A stretch of DNA of 64,000 nucleotides from Polynucleobacter sp. HIN11 (GTDB lineage Bacteria; Pseudomonadota; Gammaproteobacteria; Burkholderiales; Burkholderiaceae). The stretch lies in contig NZ_AP028142.1 in the NCBI RefSeq assembly GCF_030297675.1, forward strand, positions 1,736,001 through 1,800,000, read 5' to 3'. The translations under genes and the position numbers were made by a program. Positions 18,223-27,010 of the stretch are shown here, in pieces (positions within the stretch are counted from its first letter, which is position 1; the number at the start of each line of letters is the position of its first letter). A model generated the notes under the pieces. It did not search any database. It was not told the DNA's origin and worked only from the letters and a program-made list of their open reading frames with translations.

Positions 18223-19355
18223 TGCGCCCCCGCCATCGTCGCAAAATAGGCTCGCACTAGGCGATGGTAGCGCTCATCATTAAGTAAGAATGCATCATGT
18301 CCATGCGGTGCATCAATTTCAGCATAGCTCACATCTGCTTTGTTGTTGAGTAGAGCTTGCACGATTTCGCGACTACGATCAGGTGAAAACCGCCAGTCCG
18401 TTGAAAAACTGATGACTAAAAATTTAGCTTGAGCATGCGCTAGGGCTTGACTCAAGTCCCCCTGATGACGTTTTGCTGGATCAAAATAGTCTAGCGCACG
18501 CGTAATTAGCAAATACGTATTGGCATCAAAATATCCCGAGAACTTATCGCCCTGATGCCGCAAATAACTCTCAACGGCAAACTCCACATCAAAACTAAAA
18601 CGATATTCGTCTGGCGCGCCAGCTAAGCGCTGCAAATCACGCCCAAACTTTTCAGCCATATCATCGTCTGATAGATAAGTAATATGTCCCACCATCCGCG
18701 CTAAGCGCAAGCCTCGCTTGGGAACGACGCCATGCTTGTAATAATCGCCGCCATAAAAATCAGGGTCTGACAAAATTGCATTGCGCGCAACCTCATTAAA
18801 TGCGATATTTTGTGCACTAAGCTTTGGCGTCGAGGCAATAACCACACAATGGGCAACACGCTCTGGATATTGGATCGCCCATGACATGGCCTGCATACCA
18901 CCTAAACTGCCCCCCATAACCGCCGCAAACTTCTCAATCCCCATCTGATCGGCTAAACGTGCTTGTGCGTTAACCCAATCCTCAACGGTGAGCACTGGAA
19001 AGCGAGCCCCATAGGGTTCATTGGTTTGTGGGTTAATGCTCATCGGGCCCGTTGAGCCAAAACATGAGCCTAGATTATTTACCCCAATCACAAAAAAGTG
19101 ATTGGTATCGACTGGCTTGCCAGGTCCAACCATGTTGTCCCACCAACCCAACTCATTGGCACTGTCTGGATCAATGCCTGCAACGTGATGCGATGCATTG
19201 AGCGCATGGCAAATTAGAACCGCATTGCTTGCATTTACATTCAGCCGTCCATAAGTCTCAACGACTAAATCGTATTGACCAATGCTAGCCCCGCTTTGCA
19301 ACCTCAGCGGTGCATCAAAATGATAGGTTTTCTTTGAAAGATACAACTCACTCAT
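18213..19355 (-). CDS. metX: Homoserine O-acyltransferase MetX
   Basis: A 380-residue alpha/beta hydrolase-fold acyltransferase that activates homoserine in methionine synthesis. The nucleophile S150 sits in MGGSLGGMQAM; LICHALNASHHVAG carries the oxyanion region. The late acidic and histidine residues are in STDWRFSPDRS and APHGHDAFL. Whether it uses acetyl- or succinyl-CoA cannot be read directly. It overlaps metW by 10 bases downstream and slmA by 4 bases upstream. Confidence 0.94.
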   Translation of the reverse strand: MSELYLSKKTYHFDAPLRLQSGASIGQYDLVVETYGRLNVNASNAVLICHALNASHHVAGIDPDSANELGWWDNMVGPGKPVDTNHFFVIGVNNLGSCFGSTGPMSINPQTNEPYGARFPVLTVEDWVNAQARLADQMGIEKFAAVMGGSLGGMQAMSWAIQYPERVAHCVVIASTPKLSAQNIAFNEVARNAILSDPDFYGGDYYKHGVVPKRGLRLARMVGHITYLSDDDMAEKFGRDLQRLAGAPDEYRFSFDVEFAVESYLRHQGDKFSGYFDANTYLLITRALDYFDPAKRHQGDLSQALAHAQAKFLVISFSTDWRFSPDRSREIVQALLNNKADVSYAEIDAPHGHDAFLLNDERYHRLVRAYFATMAGAQCN

Positions 19356-20005
19356 GCAGTCAGCAGAATTCGTAGGCTTGGCTCAATTCCTTCGCTGGGT
19401 AACTTCTTAAAACCACTTCGAGCAAAGCGATGCCAGCGACCAACCACATAACTCATCAGAAGCGCAGACTGCAAGCCAGCCGTATCGGTAACAGCTCCAT
19501 CCTGATGTTGACTCTGTGCAATCCGCAATGATTGCTTTAAGGATGTTTCGACGCGATCCAAAACTTGATTGATACGCTCTTGTAGCCGCTCGTCTTCCTG
19601 CAGCAATGCGTCGCCCAATAAAACGCGCACCATACCAGGATTTTTCTCAGCAAAAACCAAGAGCATTTGCACCATCCCCTTCACTTGTGCAATGCCCAAT
19701 TCCTCTTTTTGATTGATCTGATTAATCAGTCCAAAAATGGTTTGCTCGATAAATGCTATTAATCCCTCAAACATTTGCGCCTTACTAGCAAAATGTCGAT
19801 AGAGAGCAGCCTCTGAAACACCAATCTTGGCAGCCAAAGCGGCTGTGGTGACGCGATCCCCACTTGGGTTTTGCAACATCTCGGCCAAAATTTGCAGAAT
19901 TTGTAAACGACGCTCGCCCGGGCGTGGGCGCTTACGCGTCTTGGTATCGCCCCCGCTAACCTCAGAAGCTGATTCTTGATGAAGGGGGCTACCGCTACTG
20001 TTCAT
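19352..20005 (-). CDS. slmA: Nucleoid occlusion factor SlmA (TetR family)
   Basis: A 217-residue TetR-fold DNA-binding protein. After a disordered N-terminus (about 30 residues) comes RRLQILQILAEML, then the helix-turn-helix RVTTAALAAKIGVSEAALYR with HFASKAQMFEGLI. SlmA binds chromosomal sites and blocks FtsZ assembly over the nucleoid. The family assignment rests on the R-x-x-I-L-Q-x-L-A-x-M-L start and the argB/metX neighbourhood seen in Burkholderiales; a different TetR regulator is possible but less likely. It lies 10 bases after argB and overlaps metX by 4. Confidence 0.82.
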   Translation of the reverse strand: MNSSGSPLHQESASEVSGGDTKTRKRPRPGERRLQILQILAEMLQNPSGDRVTTAALAAKIGVSEAALYRHFASKAQMFEGLIAFIEQTIFGLINQINQKEELGIAQVKGMVQMLLVFAEKNPGMVRVLLGDALLQEDERLQERINQVLDRVETSLKQSLRIAQSQHQDGAVTDTAGLQSALLMSYVVGRWHRFARSGFKKLPSEGIEPSLRILLTA

Positions 20006-20015
20006 GATTTATTTT

Positions 20016-20921
20016 TTATCTAGAACGTATCATGGTACCAAAAGCTTGTTCGGTCAGAATTTCTAAGAGTAGAGAGTGCTCAATACGCCCATCAATAATA
20101 TGAACCGAGTTGACGCCGCTCTTGGCGGCATCTAACGCAGATGAAATTTTGGGTAGCATGCCCCCTGAAATCGTACCGTCTGCAAAGAGCGCATCGATCT
20201 CGCGCGCACTTAAATCGGTCAAGAGCTTACCTGATTTATCCATGACGCCCGGTATGTTGGTCATCATCACCAATTTCTCAGCTTTGAGGATTTCGGCCAT
20301 TTTGCCCGCAACTAGGTCCGCGTTGATGTTGTAGGCCTGACCCTCTTCACTAAAGCCAATCGGTGAAATTACGGGAATAAAGGCGTCATCTTGTAAGGCT
20401 TTCACCACGGCCGGATTAATCGATTCGATTTCACCGACAAAGCCGAGATCGATTGGGGCACCAGAGGGGGTTTGCTCATTAGGCACCATCATTTTCTTGG
20501 CATGAATCAAACCGCCATCTTTGCCAGTTAGACCAACCGCTTGACCGCCAAAATGATTAATTAACATCACGATGTCCTGCTGCACTTCGCCGCCCAACAC
20601 CCACTCAACCACTTCCATGGTCTCCTCATCCGTAACCCGCATTCCCTGAATAAAGGTGCCGGTCTTACCAATTTTCTTGAGGGCCTCATCAATTTGAGGG
20701 CCGCCACCATGAACGACAACAGGGTTCATACCAACTAGTTTTAGCAAAATCACATCGCGCGCAAAACTCTCTTTGAGACGCTCTTCAACCATGGCGTTGC
20801 CGCCGTACTTAATCACAATGGTTTTGCCATGGTATTGCCGAATATAAGGCAAGGCCTCGGCCAGAATCTCGGCCTTCAATAATGGGGGGATGTCAGCGAG
20901 TGTTGGTACTGCTTTAGTCAT
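20016..20921 (-). CDS. argB: Acetylglutamate kinase
   Basis: A 301-residue amino-acid kinase that phosphorylates N-acetylglutamate in arginine synthesis. VIKYGGNAM near residue 40 carries the catalytic lysine. VVVHGGGPQIDEALKKIG is the substrate and phosphate loop. NINADLVAGKMAEILKAEKL and GGMLPKISSALDAA complete the family set. It follows dksA after 14 bases on the same strand and may share its transcript. Confidence 0.96.
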   Translation of the reverse strand: MTKAVPTLADIPPLLKAEILAEALPYIRQYHGKTIVIKYGGNAMVEERLKESFARDVILLKLVGMNPVVVHGGGPQIDEALKKIGKTGTFIQGMRVTDEETMEVVEWVLGGEVQQDIVMLINHFGGQAVGLTGKDGGLIHAKKMMVPNEQTPSGAPIDLGFVGEIESINPAVVKALQDDAFIPVISPIGFSEEGQAYNINADLVAGKMAEILKAEKLVMMTNIPGVMDKSGKLLTDLSAREIDALFADGTISGGMLPKISSALDAAKSGVNSVHIIDGRIEHSLLLEILTEQAFGTMIRSR

Positions 20922-20935
20922 GATGAATAGAAATC

Positions 20936-21421
20936 CTATTCACCAAATAACTTTTGGCGCAGCTCACGACGCTCTTGAGCCTCGAGTGAGAGATTAGCGG
21001 TTGGACGGGCAATTAGGCGCGATAAGCCAATCGCCTCACCGGTTTCTTCGCACCATCCATAGTCACCCGACTCAATCCTTGCCAACGCTTGCTCAACTTT
21101 CTTTAAGAGCTTACGCTCACGATCCCGGGTTCGAAGCTCTAACGCGTGCTCCTCTTCAATCGTCGCCCGATCAGCAGGATCGGGGACCAGTATGTTTTCA
21201 CGTAAGTGCTCGGTCGTTTCACTCGCATGCTTCAAGATATCTTCTTTGAGCGTCTGCAATTTAGTACGAAAGAACTCCAGCTGAGCAGCATTCATGTAGT
21301 CCTTTTCAGACATCTTTAGTAATTCAGCCTCAGTTAGGGGGGCGCCCTTAGCGGACGATCCAGAAGCTTTCTTGCTGGACTCAGCAGACTTCGCTTTGGT
21401 ACTCGCTTCTTTTGTCGTCAT
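20936..21421 (-). CDS. dksA: RNA polymerase-binding transcription factor DksA, zinc-ligand poor
   Basis: The protein is 161 residues from the chosen ATG (MTTKEASTKAKS), which has AAGGA 7 bases upstream; a start 10 codons earlier lacks this. A Ser/Lys/Ala-rich tail of about 35 residues precedes the DksA fold. The coiled-coil tip DPADRATIEEE is present, with the aspartates that act in the polymerase channel. In place of the four-Cys zinc finger only one Cys remains (WCEETG), the rest being Thr, Ser and Ala (NLSLEAQ). IGLSRLIARPTA is well kept. It works with ppGpp in the stringent response. Confidence 0.93.
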   Translation of the reverse strand: MTTKEASTKAKSAESSKKASGSSAKGAPLTEAELLKMSEKDYMNAAQLEFFRTKLQTLKEDILKHASETTEHLRENILVPDPADRATIEEEHALELRTRDRERKLLKKVEQALARIESGDYGWCEETGEAIGLSRLIARPTANLSLEAQERRELRQKLFGE

Positions 21422-21605
21422 CGTTTTTCCTTCGTTCCAAATAATCAACACCTTAAACCCTAGAGCAAAATCGCCAATCAGGGTTACTACTAAAAGTGGC
21501 CTAATTGCACTTTCAAGGGTGCATTATTACGCTTTCTATAAAAGTTTCAATGGCTTTTTAATTACGACCGTGGCGGCGCATTGTACAGTAATCCAATTAA
21601 TTCAA

Positions 21606-22658
21606 TTAGTTAGCCAAGCAGCCTTCTAATCCGGCCAGCAAAGTATCTTTTGGTAGATCAATCCCAATAAATACCATCCGAGTTTGTTTGGGCTCCGCCC
21701 CCCATGGGCCAGCCAAATCACTACCCATCATTTCATGAACGCCCTGAAGAACCACTTTGCGGGCCGAGCCCTTCACATACAAGACGCCTTTGTAGCGCAA
21801 CATCTTCTCCCCAAACACAGACAAGACCCCTCCTAAGAAGTCCTCTAACTTGCGGTGATCAAAGGGTTTGTCGCTCTTAAAAACAAATGATTGAATCCGA
21901 TCGGTATGACCATGGTGATTGTGATGATTGTGGCCATGGTCATGGTGATGCTCATGATCATGGTGGTGATCATGACCGCACTCGCTATGGTCGTGATCAT
22001 CCTCTTCCAAAAAATGGGGGTCAATATCAAGCTTCGCGTTTAAATTAAATCCCCGCAAATCCAAGACGGAATCGAGCGGCACAACACCCTTTGTAATTGT
22101 TTGGATAGGTGCTCTCGGGTTCATATGCATCAACCGATTTTTTAGAGCCGCAATTTCTTCTGGGCCTGCAAGGTCTGTTTTAGTAATAAAGATGCGATCG
22201 GCAAAGCCAACTTGGCGCTGCACTTCCTCGTGCTCGTTGAGTTGTTTCTGTCCGTGCTTAGCATCGACCAGCGTAACAACGGCATCTAACACGTAATGAT
22301 TCGCAATGTCATCATCAATAAAAAACGTTTGCGCAACCGGACCAGGATTTGCCACACCAGTCGTTTCAATGACAACCTGGTCAAACTGAATTTTTTTACT
22401 CTTGCGCTGCTCCCACAACTGATTTAAGGCCTCAACCAAATCGCCACGGATCGAACAACAGACACAGCCATTGCTCATTTGCACGATTTGCTCTTGCGTA
22501 TCTTGAACCAGAATATCGTTATCGATATTCTCTTCACCAAACTCGTTTTCGATCACCGCAATTTTTTTGCCATGCTCACCAGTCAAAATGTGTTTTAACA
22601 AAGTGGTCTTACCGCTACCTAAAAATCCCGTGAGAATCGTTACTGGTATTAATGCCAT
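21606..22658 (-). CDS. COG0523 (CobW/ZNG1-like) GTP-dependent metallochaperone with His-rich loop
   Basis: A 350-residue G3E GTPase. The Walker A motif GFLGSGKTT is at residues 11-19, the metal-site C-x-C-C at C65-C68 (GCVCCSIRGDL) and the guanine motif TKTD near 160. Residues about 221-251 are a dense run of His with Asp and Asn, a likely zinc or nickel buffer. The C-terminal CobW_C domain follows (FLGGVLSVFGEKMLRYKGVL). Members deliver zinc or other metals to client enzymes; the metal here is an inference. It stands alone between dksA and rlmI, and no clear Zur box was found. Confidence 0.9.
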   Translation of the reverse strand: MALIPVTILTGFLGSGKTTLLKHILTGEHGKKIAVIENEFGEENIDNDILVQDTQEQIVQMSNGCVCCSIRGDLVEALNQLWEQRKSKKIQFDQVVIETTGVANPGPVAQTFFIDDDIANHYVLDAVVTLVDAKHGQKQLNEHEEVQRQVGFADRIFITKTDLAGPEEIAALKNRLMHMNPRAPIQTITKGVVPLDSVLDLRGFNLNAKLDIDPHFLEEDDHDHSECGHDHHHDHEHHHDHGHNHHNHHGHTDRIQSFVFKSDKPFDHRKLEDFLGGVLSVFGEKMLRYKGVLYVKGSARKVVLQGVHEMMGSDLAGPWGAEPKQTRMVFIGIDLPKDTLLAGLEGCLAN

Positions 22659-22704
22659 CGTGATGTCATTTCTAAAAAGAATGGATAAAGAGCTATCTTA
22701 CCGA

Positions 22705-23913
22705 TTATTGGGTACGCTGGAGCAGCAATCCCTTGAGATACTCCCCTTCCGGAAAACTAGCCAGAACTGGGTGATCCACTCCCGCTGCCAAACGCCGCAG
22801 GATCCGATAATTTGTTTCTTGATCTTGCATATGTGCCAAGGCCTCATTAACGGATGAAGCGATCATTTGCTCAAAATGCTCGAGGCTAACAGCGCCCGAG
22901 CAGGAAAATGTGAATAGCAAGCCGCCCGGATTGAGTAATTGCAAGGCAGCGCGATTAATTTCTTTATAAGCCTTTAGGGCACGCTCAAGATGCTGAGCCG
23001 ATGGGGCAAACTTTGGGGGGTCCAAGACGATTAAATCAAATTTTTCCTGGGCGCCCCGCAATTCTCGAAGGGTAGCAAAGGCATCGGCATCATGCCAGGT
23101 GGCCAATTCCGAAGAATAACCATTCATTATCATTTGACGCTGTGCCAAAGCCAGTGCATCGCCGGAGGAATCAACTGACATGACACTCTTTGCCCCTCCT
23201 TGCAAAGCAGCCAAAGAGAAGCCGCCGGTGTAACAAAACATATTGAGCACCCGGCGATTGCTTGCATGCTCAGAGACCATCTTACGGTTATCGCGCTGGT
23301 CAATATAAAAACCCGTCTTATGCCCTCCGAGTACATCGATGCCATACTGAACTCCATGCTCATTGACCAAAACGAGCTCGCCATCATGCTCCCCAACCAA
23401 AATACCGCTCTGCTCTGGCAATCCCTCTCGGGCTCGCACTGTAGCATCCGATCGCTCGACCATCAAAGAGCACTGGGTTTGCTCTTGTAAGGCGCTGATG
23501 ATGGCATCTCGCCAATATTCCACACCTGCACTTAGAAATTGACAAACAATTACGCGGTCATATTGGTCAACAATCAGACCAGGCAATCCATCGGCCTCGC
23601 CAGCAATTAATCGAATTGCATTTGTGCCCTTTATCCATTGCTGCCGATGCTGTATTGCGGTACTAATTTTGCGCTTGAAGAAGGCATGATCGATGGCTTC
23701 GGTTTCATTCCATGACCAAACGCGCACACGGATCTTCGAGAGCGGACTGTAGGCTCCCTTAGCAATCCAACGACCATCTTGACTAAGGATCTGAACTGTT
23801 GCGCCCGCTTTTGGCTTTCCATCAACCCGCTTGATTGCAGTGCCATAGACCCAAGGGTGCCTGCGCACAATGGGCCGCTCTTTCCCGGCCTCAAGGATGA
23901 TGTTGTAGTTCAC
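22705..23913 (-). CDS. rlmI: 23S rRNA m5C1962 methyltransferase RlmI-type
   Basis: A 402-residue rRNA methyltransferase. An N-terminal PUA-like RNA-binding domain (residues about 1-75, with RRHPWVYGTAIKRV) precedes the Rossmann domain. Motif I is VLNMFCYTGGFSLAA at about 222-236, and motif IV is DPPKFAPS at 298-305. The candidate catalytic cysteine is C337 in TFSCSGAVS. The start overlaps the xerC stop by 4 bases. RlmI is the best-known member of this architecture; a different target cytosine cannot be excluded. Confidence 0.87.
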   Translation of the reverse strand: MNYNIILEAGKERPIVRRHPWVYGTAIKRVDGKPKAGATVQILSQDGRWIAKGAYSPLSKIRVRVWSWNETEAIDHAFFKRKISTAIQHRQQWIKGTNAIRLIAGEADGLPGLIVDQYDRVIVCQFLSAGVEYWRDAIISALQEQTQCSLMVERSDATVRAREGLPEQSGILVGEHDGELVLVNEHGVQYGIDVLGGHKTGFYIDQRDNRKMVSEHASNRRVLNMFCYTGGFSLAALQGGAKSVMSVDSSGDALALAQRQMIMNGYSSELATWHDADAFATLRELRGAQEKFDLIVLDPPKFAPSAQHLERALKAYKEINRAALQLLNPGGLLFTFSCSGAVSLEHFEQMIASSVNEALAHMQDQETNYRILRRLAAGVDHPVLASFPEGEYLKGLLLQRTQ

Positions 23914-24866
23914 GCTTTATTACTCTTCACTTTGGCGCGGGGGTGAGCATTGTCATAGGCTTTTGCTAGATGCTGAAAATCCAGCGCAGTATAAATTTGC
24001 GTACTGGCAATACTCGCGTGACCCAGCATTTCTTGTACGGCTCGCAAGTCATGGGACGATTGCAGAACATGGCTGGCAAAGCTGTGGCGCATCATATGTG
24101 GGTGCACATGAGTCGGCAAACCGGCACGAATAGCCATTGATCGCAAACGGGCCTGAACGGTTCGTGGCGCAAGCCGCTTACCCACAATAGATACAAATAA
24201 AGCTTGCTGATCCTGCAACGTTAATAAAGCGCGTTGCGATTTCCAACGCTGTAGCGCTGCCATGGCAGGCTTTCCAACTGGAATGGTTCTGCGCTTATTG
24301 CCCTTACCAAGAACCGAAACCTCACTTGCAGTCCAATCAATCCAACCCAAAGAATCTCGACTGGGCTCACTATCTAAGCCTAGGAGCTCTGAGAGGCGCA
24401 AGCCTGATGAGTACAAAAGTTCGATCAAAGCATGATCACGACTCAGTTCCCAATTGTCGTTTTCAGCCGCCTCCTTGGCAGCAAACTCAATGAGGGCTAG
24501 TGCTTGTTCTACCGATAATGCCTTTGGCAGTAACTTACTGCGTTTGGGAGCCTTGATATCAGCGACCGGATTTGATCCTAGTTCGAGCTGACCTTTACAT
24601 TCCAACAGGAGCCAGTCATAAAAACCGCGCCATGCTGATAAAACCCGAGCAATCGATCGCGCAGACAATCCCTTCGCATGAAGTATTGCAGTCCAACGAC
24701 GAATGAGCGCATGATTTATTTCATCGATCGCACACTTCTCGGCTTGCGCACTCTCGCAGAGAATTTTTAAATCGGCGCGATACGCTTTAATCGTATGAAC
24801 TGATAATTGCCGCACAACATGCAAGTTATTTAGGTAAGCCTCGATCTTTGCCGAGAGAGTGTCCAC
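23910..24866 (-). CDS. xerC: Site-specific tyrosine recombinase XerC
   Basis: A 318-residue tyrosine recombinase that resolves chromosome dimers at dif with XerD. The N-terminal SAM-like domain has TIKAYRADL. The catalytic set is complete: R157 (SSGLRLSEL), K188 (GKGNKRR), H257 and R260 (HPHMMRHSF), H283 (GHASI) and Y292 (QIYTALD). The position next to a DUF484 gene is the usual XerC context and separates it from XerD. It is core genome, not part of the island at 44-57 kb. Confidence 0.93.
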   Translation of the reverse strand: MDTLSAKIEAYLNNLHVVRQLSVHTIKAYRADLKILCESAQAEKCAIDEINHALIRRWTAILHAKGLSARSIARVLSAWRGFYDWLLLECKGQLELGSNPVADIKAPKRSKLLPKALSVEQALALIEFAAKEAAENDNWELSRDHALIELLYSSGLRLSELLGLDSEPSRDSLGWIDWTASEVSVLGKGNKRRTIPVGKPAMAALQRWKSQRALLTLQDQQALFVSIVGKRLAPRTVQARLRSMAIRAGLPTHVHPHMMRHSFASHVLQSSHDLRAVQEMLGHASIASTQIYTALDFQHLAKAYDNAHPRAKVKSNKA

Positions 24867-24887
24867 AATCGTTTACTTATCTTGAGC

Positions 24888-25529
24888 TTAACCGGCAACC
24901 CGCCGCAACGCTGCTGCAGCCAAACCAGCAATTTGTCTTAAATAAAACACGCCCATATCCTCTGTAAAACGTTCACCGTCTTTACTAAGAAGGGCTAAGC
25001 CAGCAAAGCGATTTTGCTCCAATGGTATTGCTAATATCGCAACGCTCTGCCAATCATCATCGGCCTGTAAATGGGCTAGCTTTTCTTTAAATACATCTGG
25101 GCATTTCGCGAAGGACTGGCAAATGGGGCGTTCTAGCAATGCCTCAAACGCAGAATCGATTGGCAATACTTTACAAACCTCGACCTCAAAGACAGAGGAA
25201 AGGCCACTCTCAATTGCGCTACTTACTTGCTGGCTATCTTGCGCTTCAATCAGCTTTTGTAACCAAGCAACCATTGCTACTTGGGTCTTATCATTGCGAC
25301 TGCCAAAACGCAGCATTTCGTTTAAGCGGGAGTTGAGTTCTTGATTTTGTGAACGTAACAAATGCATTTGCCGCTCTTGCAAGGAGATGGCTCGATCGCT
25401 GTTGGGATCTTTTAGGCGAACCTCTTGCAACACTTCAGCATGACGCTCAAAAAAACCTGGGCAAGCTTTTAGCCATTGGGCCACTAAGGCTTCTTGTTCA
25501 TCCTGACTAAGCTCTGGAGCACTCATCAC
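24888..25529 (-). CDS. DUF484 family protein (GAF-like)
   Basis: A 213-residue DUF484 protein. The N-terminal WLKACPGFFERHAEVLQEVRL and ISLQERQMHLLRSQNQEL are the usual opening, with a short coiled coil. The rest is GAF-like, including LAIPLEQNRFAGLALLSKDGERF and the ending DMGVFYLRQIAGLAAAALRR. The function is unknown, though it is regularly placed beside xerC, as here 21 bases upstream. gatB ends 5 bases before its start. Confidence 0.9.
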   Translation of the reverse strand: MMSAPELSQDEQEALVAQWLKACPGFFERHAEVLQEVRLKDPNSDRAISLQERQMHLLRSQNQELNSRLNEMLRFGSRNDKTQVAMVAWLQKLIEAQDSQQVSSAIESGLSSVFEVEVCKVLPIDSAFEALLERPICQSFAKCPDVFKEKLAHLQADDDWQSVAILAIPLEQNRFAGLALLSKDGERFTEDMGVFYLRQIAGLAAAALRRVAG

Positions 25530-25534
25530 ATTTC

Positions 25535-27010
25535 CTATCCATTTTGTAATTTCTTACGCAATAACTCATTGAGTTGCTGAGGGTTTGCTTTACCTTGTGA
25601 GGCTTTCATCACCTGCCCAATTAAAGCGTTAAAGGCTTTCTCTTTGCCAGACTTAAACTCCTCAACGGATTTTAGATTGGCCTGCAATACCCCATCAATA
25701 AGCGCCTCAAGGGCGCCAATATCGGTAATTTGCTTTAATCCCCGTTGCTCAATGATTTCATCAATTGAGATGGCCGGTTTATTGGCAAGCGCATCTTCCC
25801 AAATGAAGATGAATATCTCTTTTGCAATCTTGTTGGAAATCGTTCCGTCTAAAGAACGATTAAGTAGCGCCTCGATCTGAGCAATATCAATTGGTAATTC
25901 ATGAGCAGATAAATTCGAGCGATTTAACGCCGAGGCCAAATCACCTGCAATGAAGTTCGCAATGGTCTTTGCATGTTTTGCGCCTAAACGGCGGACCAGC
26001 TCCATAAATAAATCGGCTGTGGCTCGATCCTGGCTGAGGATCTGACTATCATAAGGGCTTAGTCCATATTCAGATTGCCATTGCGCGCGTAGCGTGGCTG
26101 GTAATGCTGGCATACCAGCACGAATTTCTTCAATCCAATCCGAATGAATGACGAGCGGTAATAAATCAGGGTCTGGGAAATACCGATAATCTTGTGCATC
26201 TTCTTTACTGCGCATGCTGCGCGTTTCCTGAAGATCAGGGTCATATAAACGTGTCTCCTGAATGACCGTACCGCCATCTTCAATCAATTCAATTTGGCGA
26301 CGCACTTCATACTGAATGGCTTCCTCTAAGAATCGGAAGGAATTTAAATTCTTTATCTCGCAACGTGTCCCGAATTCACTCTGTCCCATGGGCCGCACCG
26401 ATACATTGGCATCGCATCGAAACGAGCCTTCTTGCATATTGCCATCGCATACCCCTAACCACACCACTAATGCATGAAGGGCTTTGGCATAAGCAACCGC
26501 CTCAGCAGCACTGCGCATTACGGGCTCAGTCACAATTTCTAAAAGAGGAGTGCCGGCTCTATTTAAATCAATCCCGCTAGCTGGTTCGCCATGAGGGCCA
26601 ACAAAGTTCTCGTGAACGGATTTACCAGCATCTTCCTCTAAGTGGGCTCGCGTTAACTCAACCACCTTTGTCTGGCCATCGACAACGATTTCAATTTGTC
26701 CACCGACGACTACTGGTATCTCATATTGACTGATTTGATAGCCTTTAGGCAGATCAGGATAAAAATAATTTTTACGGGCAAAAATACTGCGCGGAGAAAT
26801 CTGGGCACCAATCGCCAAGCCAAAGCGAATCGCGTGCTCAACTGCTTGACGATTAAGAACGGGTAATACTCCCGGTAACGCTAAATCAACTGCACATGCT
26901 TGCGTATTTGGCTGAGCCCCAAATTGCGTACTCGCCCCACTAAATATCTTGGAATGGGTTAACAGTTGCGTATGCGTTTCAAGTCCGATGACAATTTCCC
27001 ACTTCATCAT
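25535..27010 (-). CDS. gatB: Asp-tRNA(Asn)/Glu-tRNA(Gln) amidotransferase subunit B
   Basis: The tRNA-binding and kinase-like subunit of GatCAB, which amidates Glu-tRNA(Gln) and Asp-tRNA(Asn). The start MMKWEIVIGLETHTQLL is chosen, with AAGGG 6 bases upstream; the longer frame of 10 more codons runs inside gatA. The signatures YFYPDLPKGYQISQYE, LEEDAGKSVH, DLNRAGTPLLEIVTEP and EIKNLNSFRFLEEAI are all present. The C-terminal YqeY-like tail ends in the usual LNELLRKKLQ. The ATG overlaps the gatA stop, so the two are translationally coupled. Confidence 0.97.
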   Translation of the reverse strand: MMKWEIVIGLETHTQLLTHSKIFSGASTQFGAQPNTQACAVDLALPGVLPVLNRQAVEHAIRFGLAIGAQISPRSIFARKNYFYPDLPKGYQISQYEIPVVVGGQIEIVVDGQTKVVELTRAHLEEDAGKSVHENFVGPHGEPASGIDLNRAGTPLLEIVTEPVMRSAAEAVAYAKALHALVVWLGVCDGNMQEGSFRCDANVSVRPMGQSEFGTRCEIKNLNSFRFLEEAIQYEVRRQIELIEDGGTVIQETRLYDPDLQETRSMRSKEDAQDYRYFPDPDLLPLVIHSDWIEEIRAGMPALPATLRAQWQSEYGLSPYDSQILSQDRATADLFMELVRRLGAKHAKTIANFIAGDLASALNRSNLSAHELPIDIAQIEALLNRSLDGTISNKIAKEIFIFIWEDALANKPAISIDEIIEQRGLKQITDIGALEALIDGVLQANLKSVEEFKSGKEKAFNALIGQVMKASQGKANPQQLNELLRKKLQNG

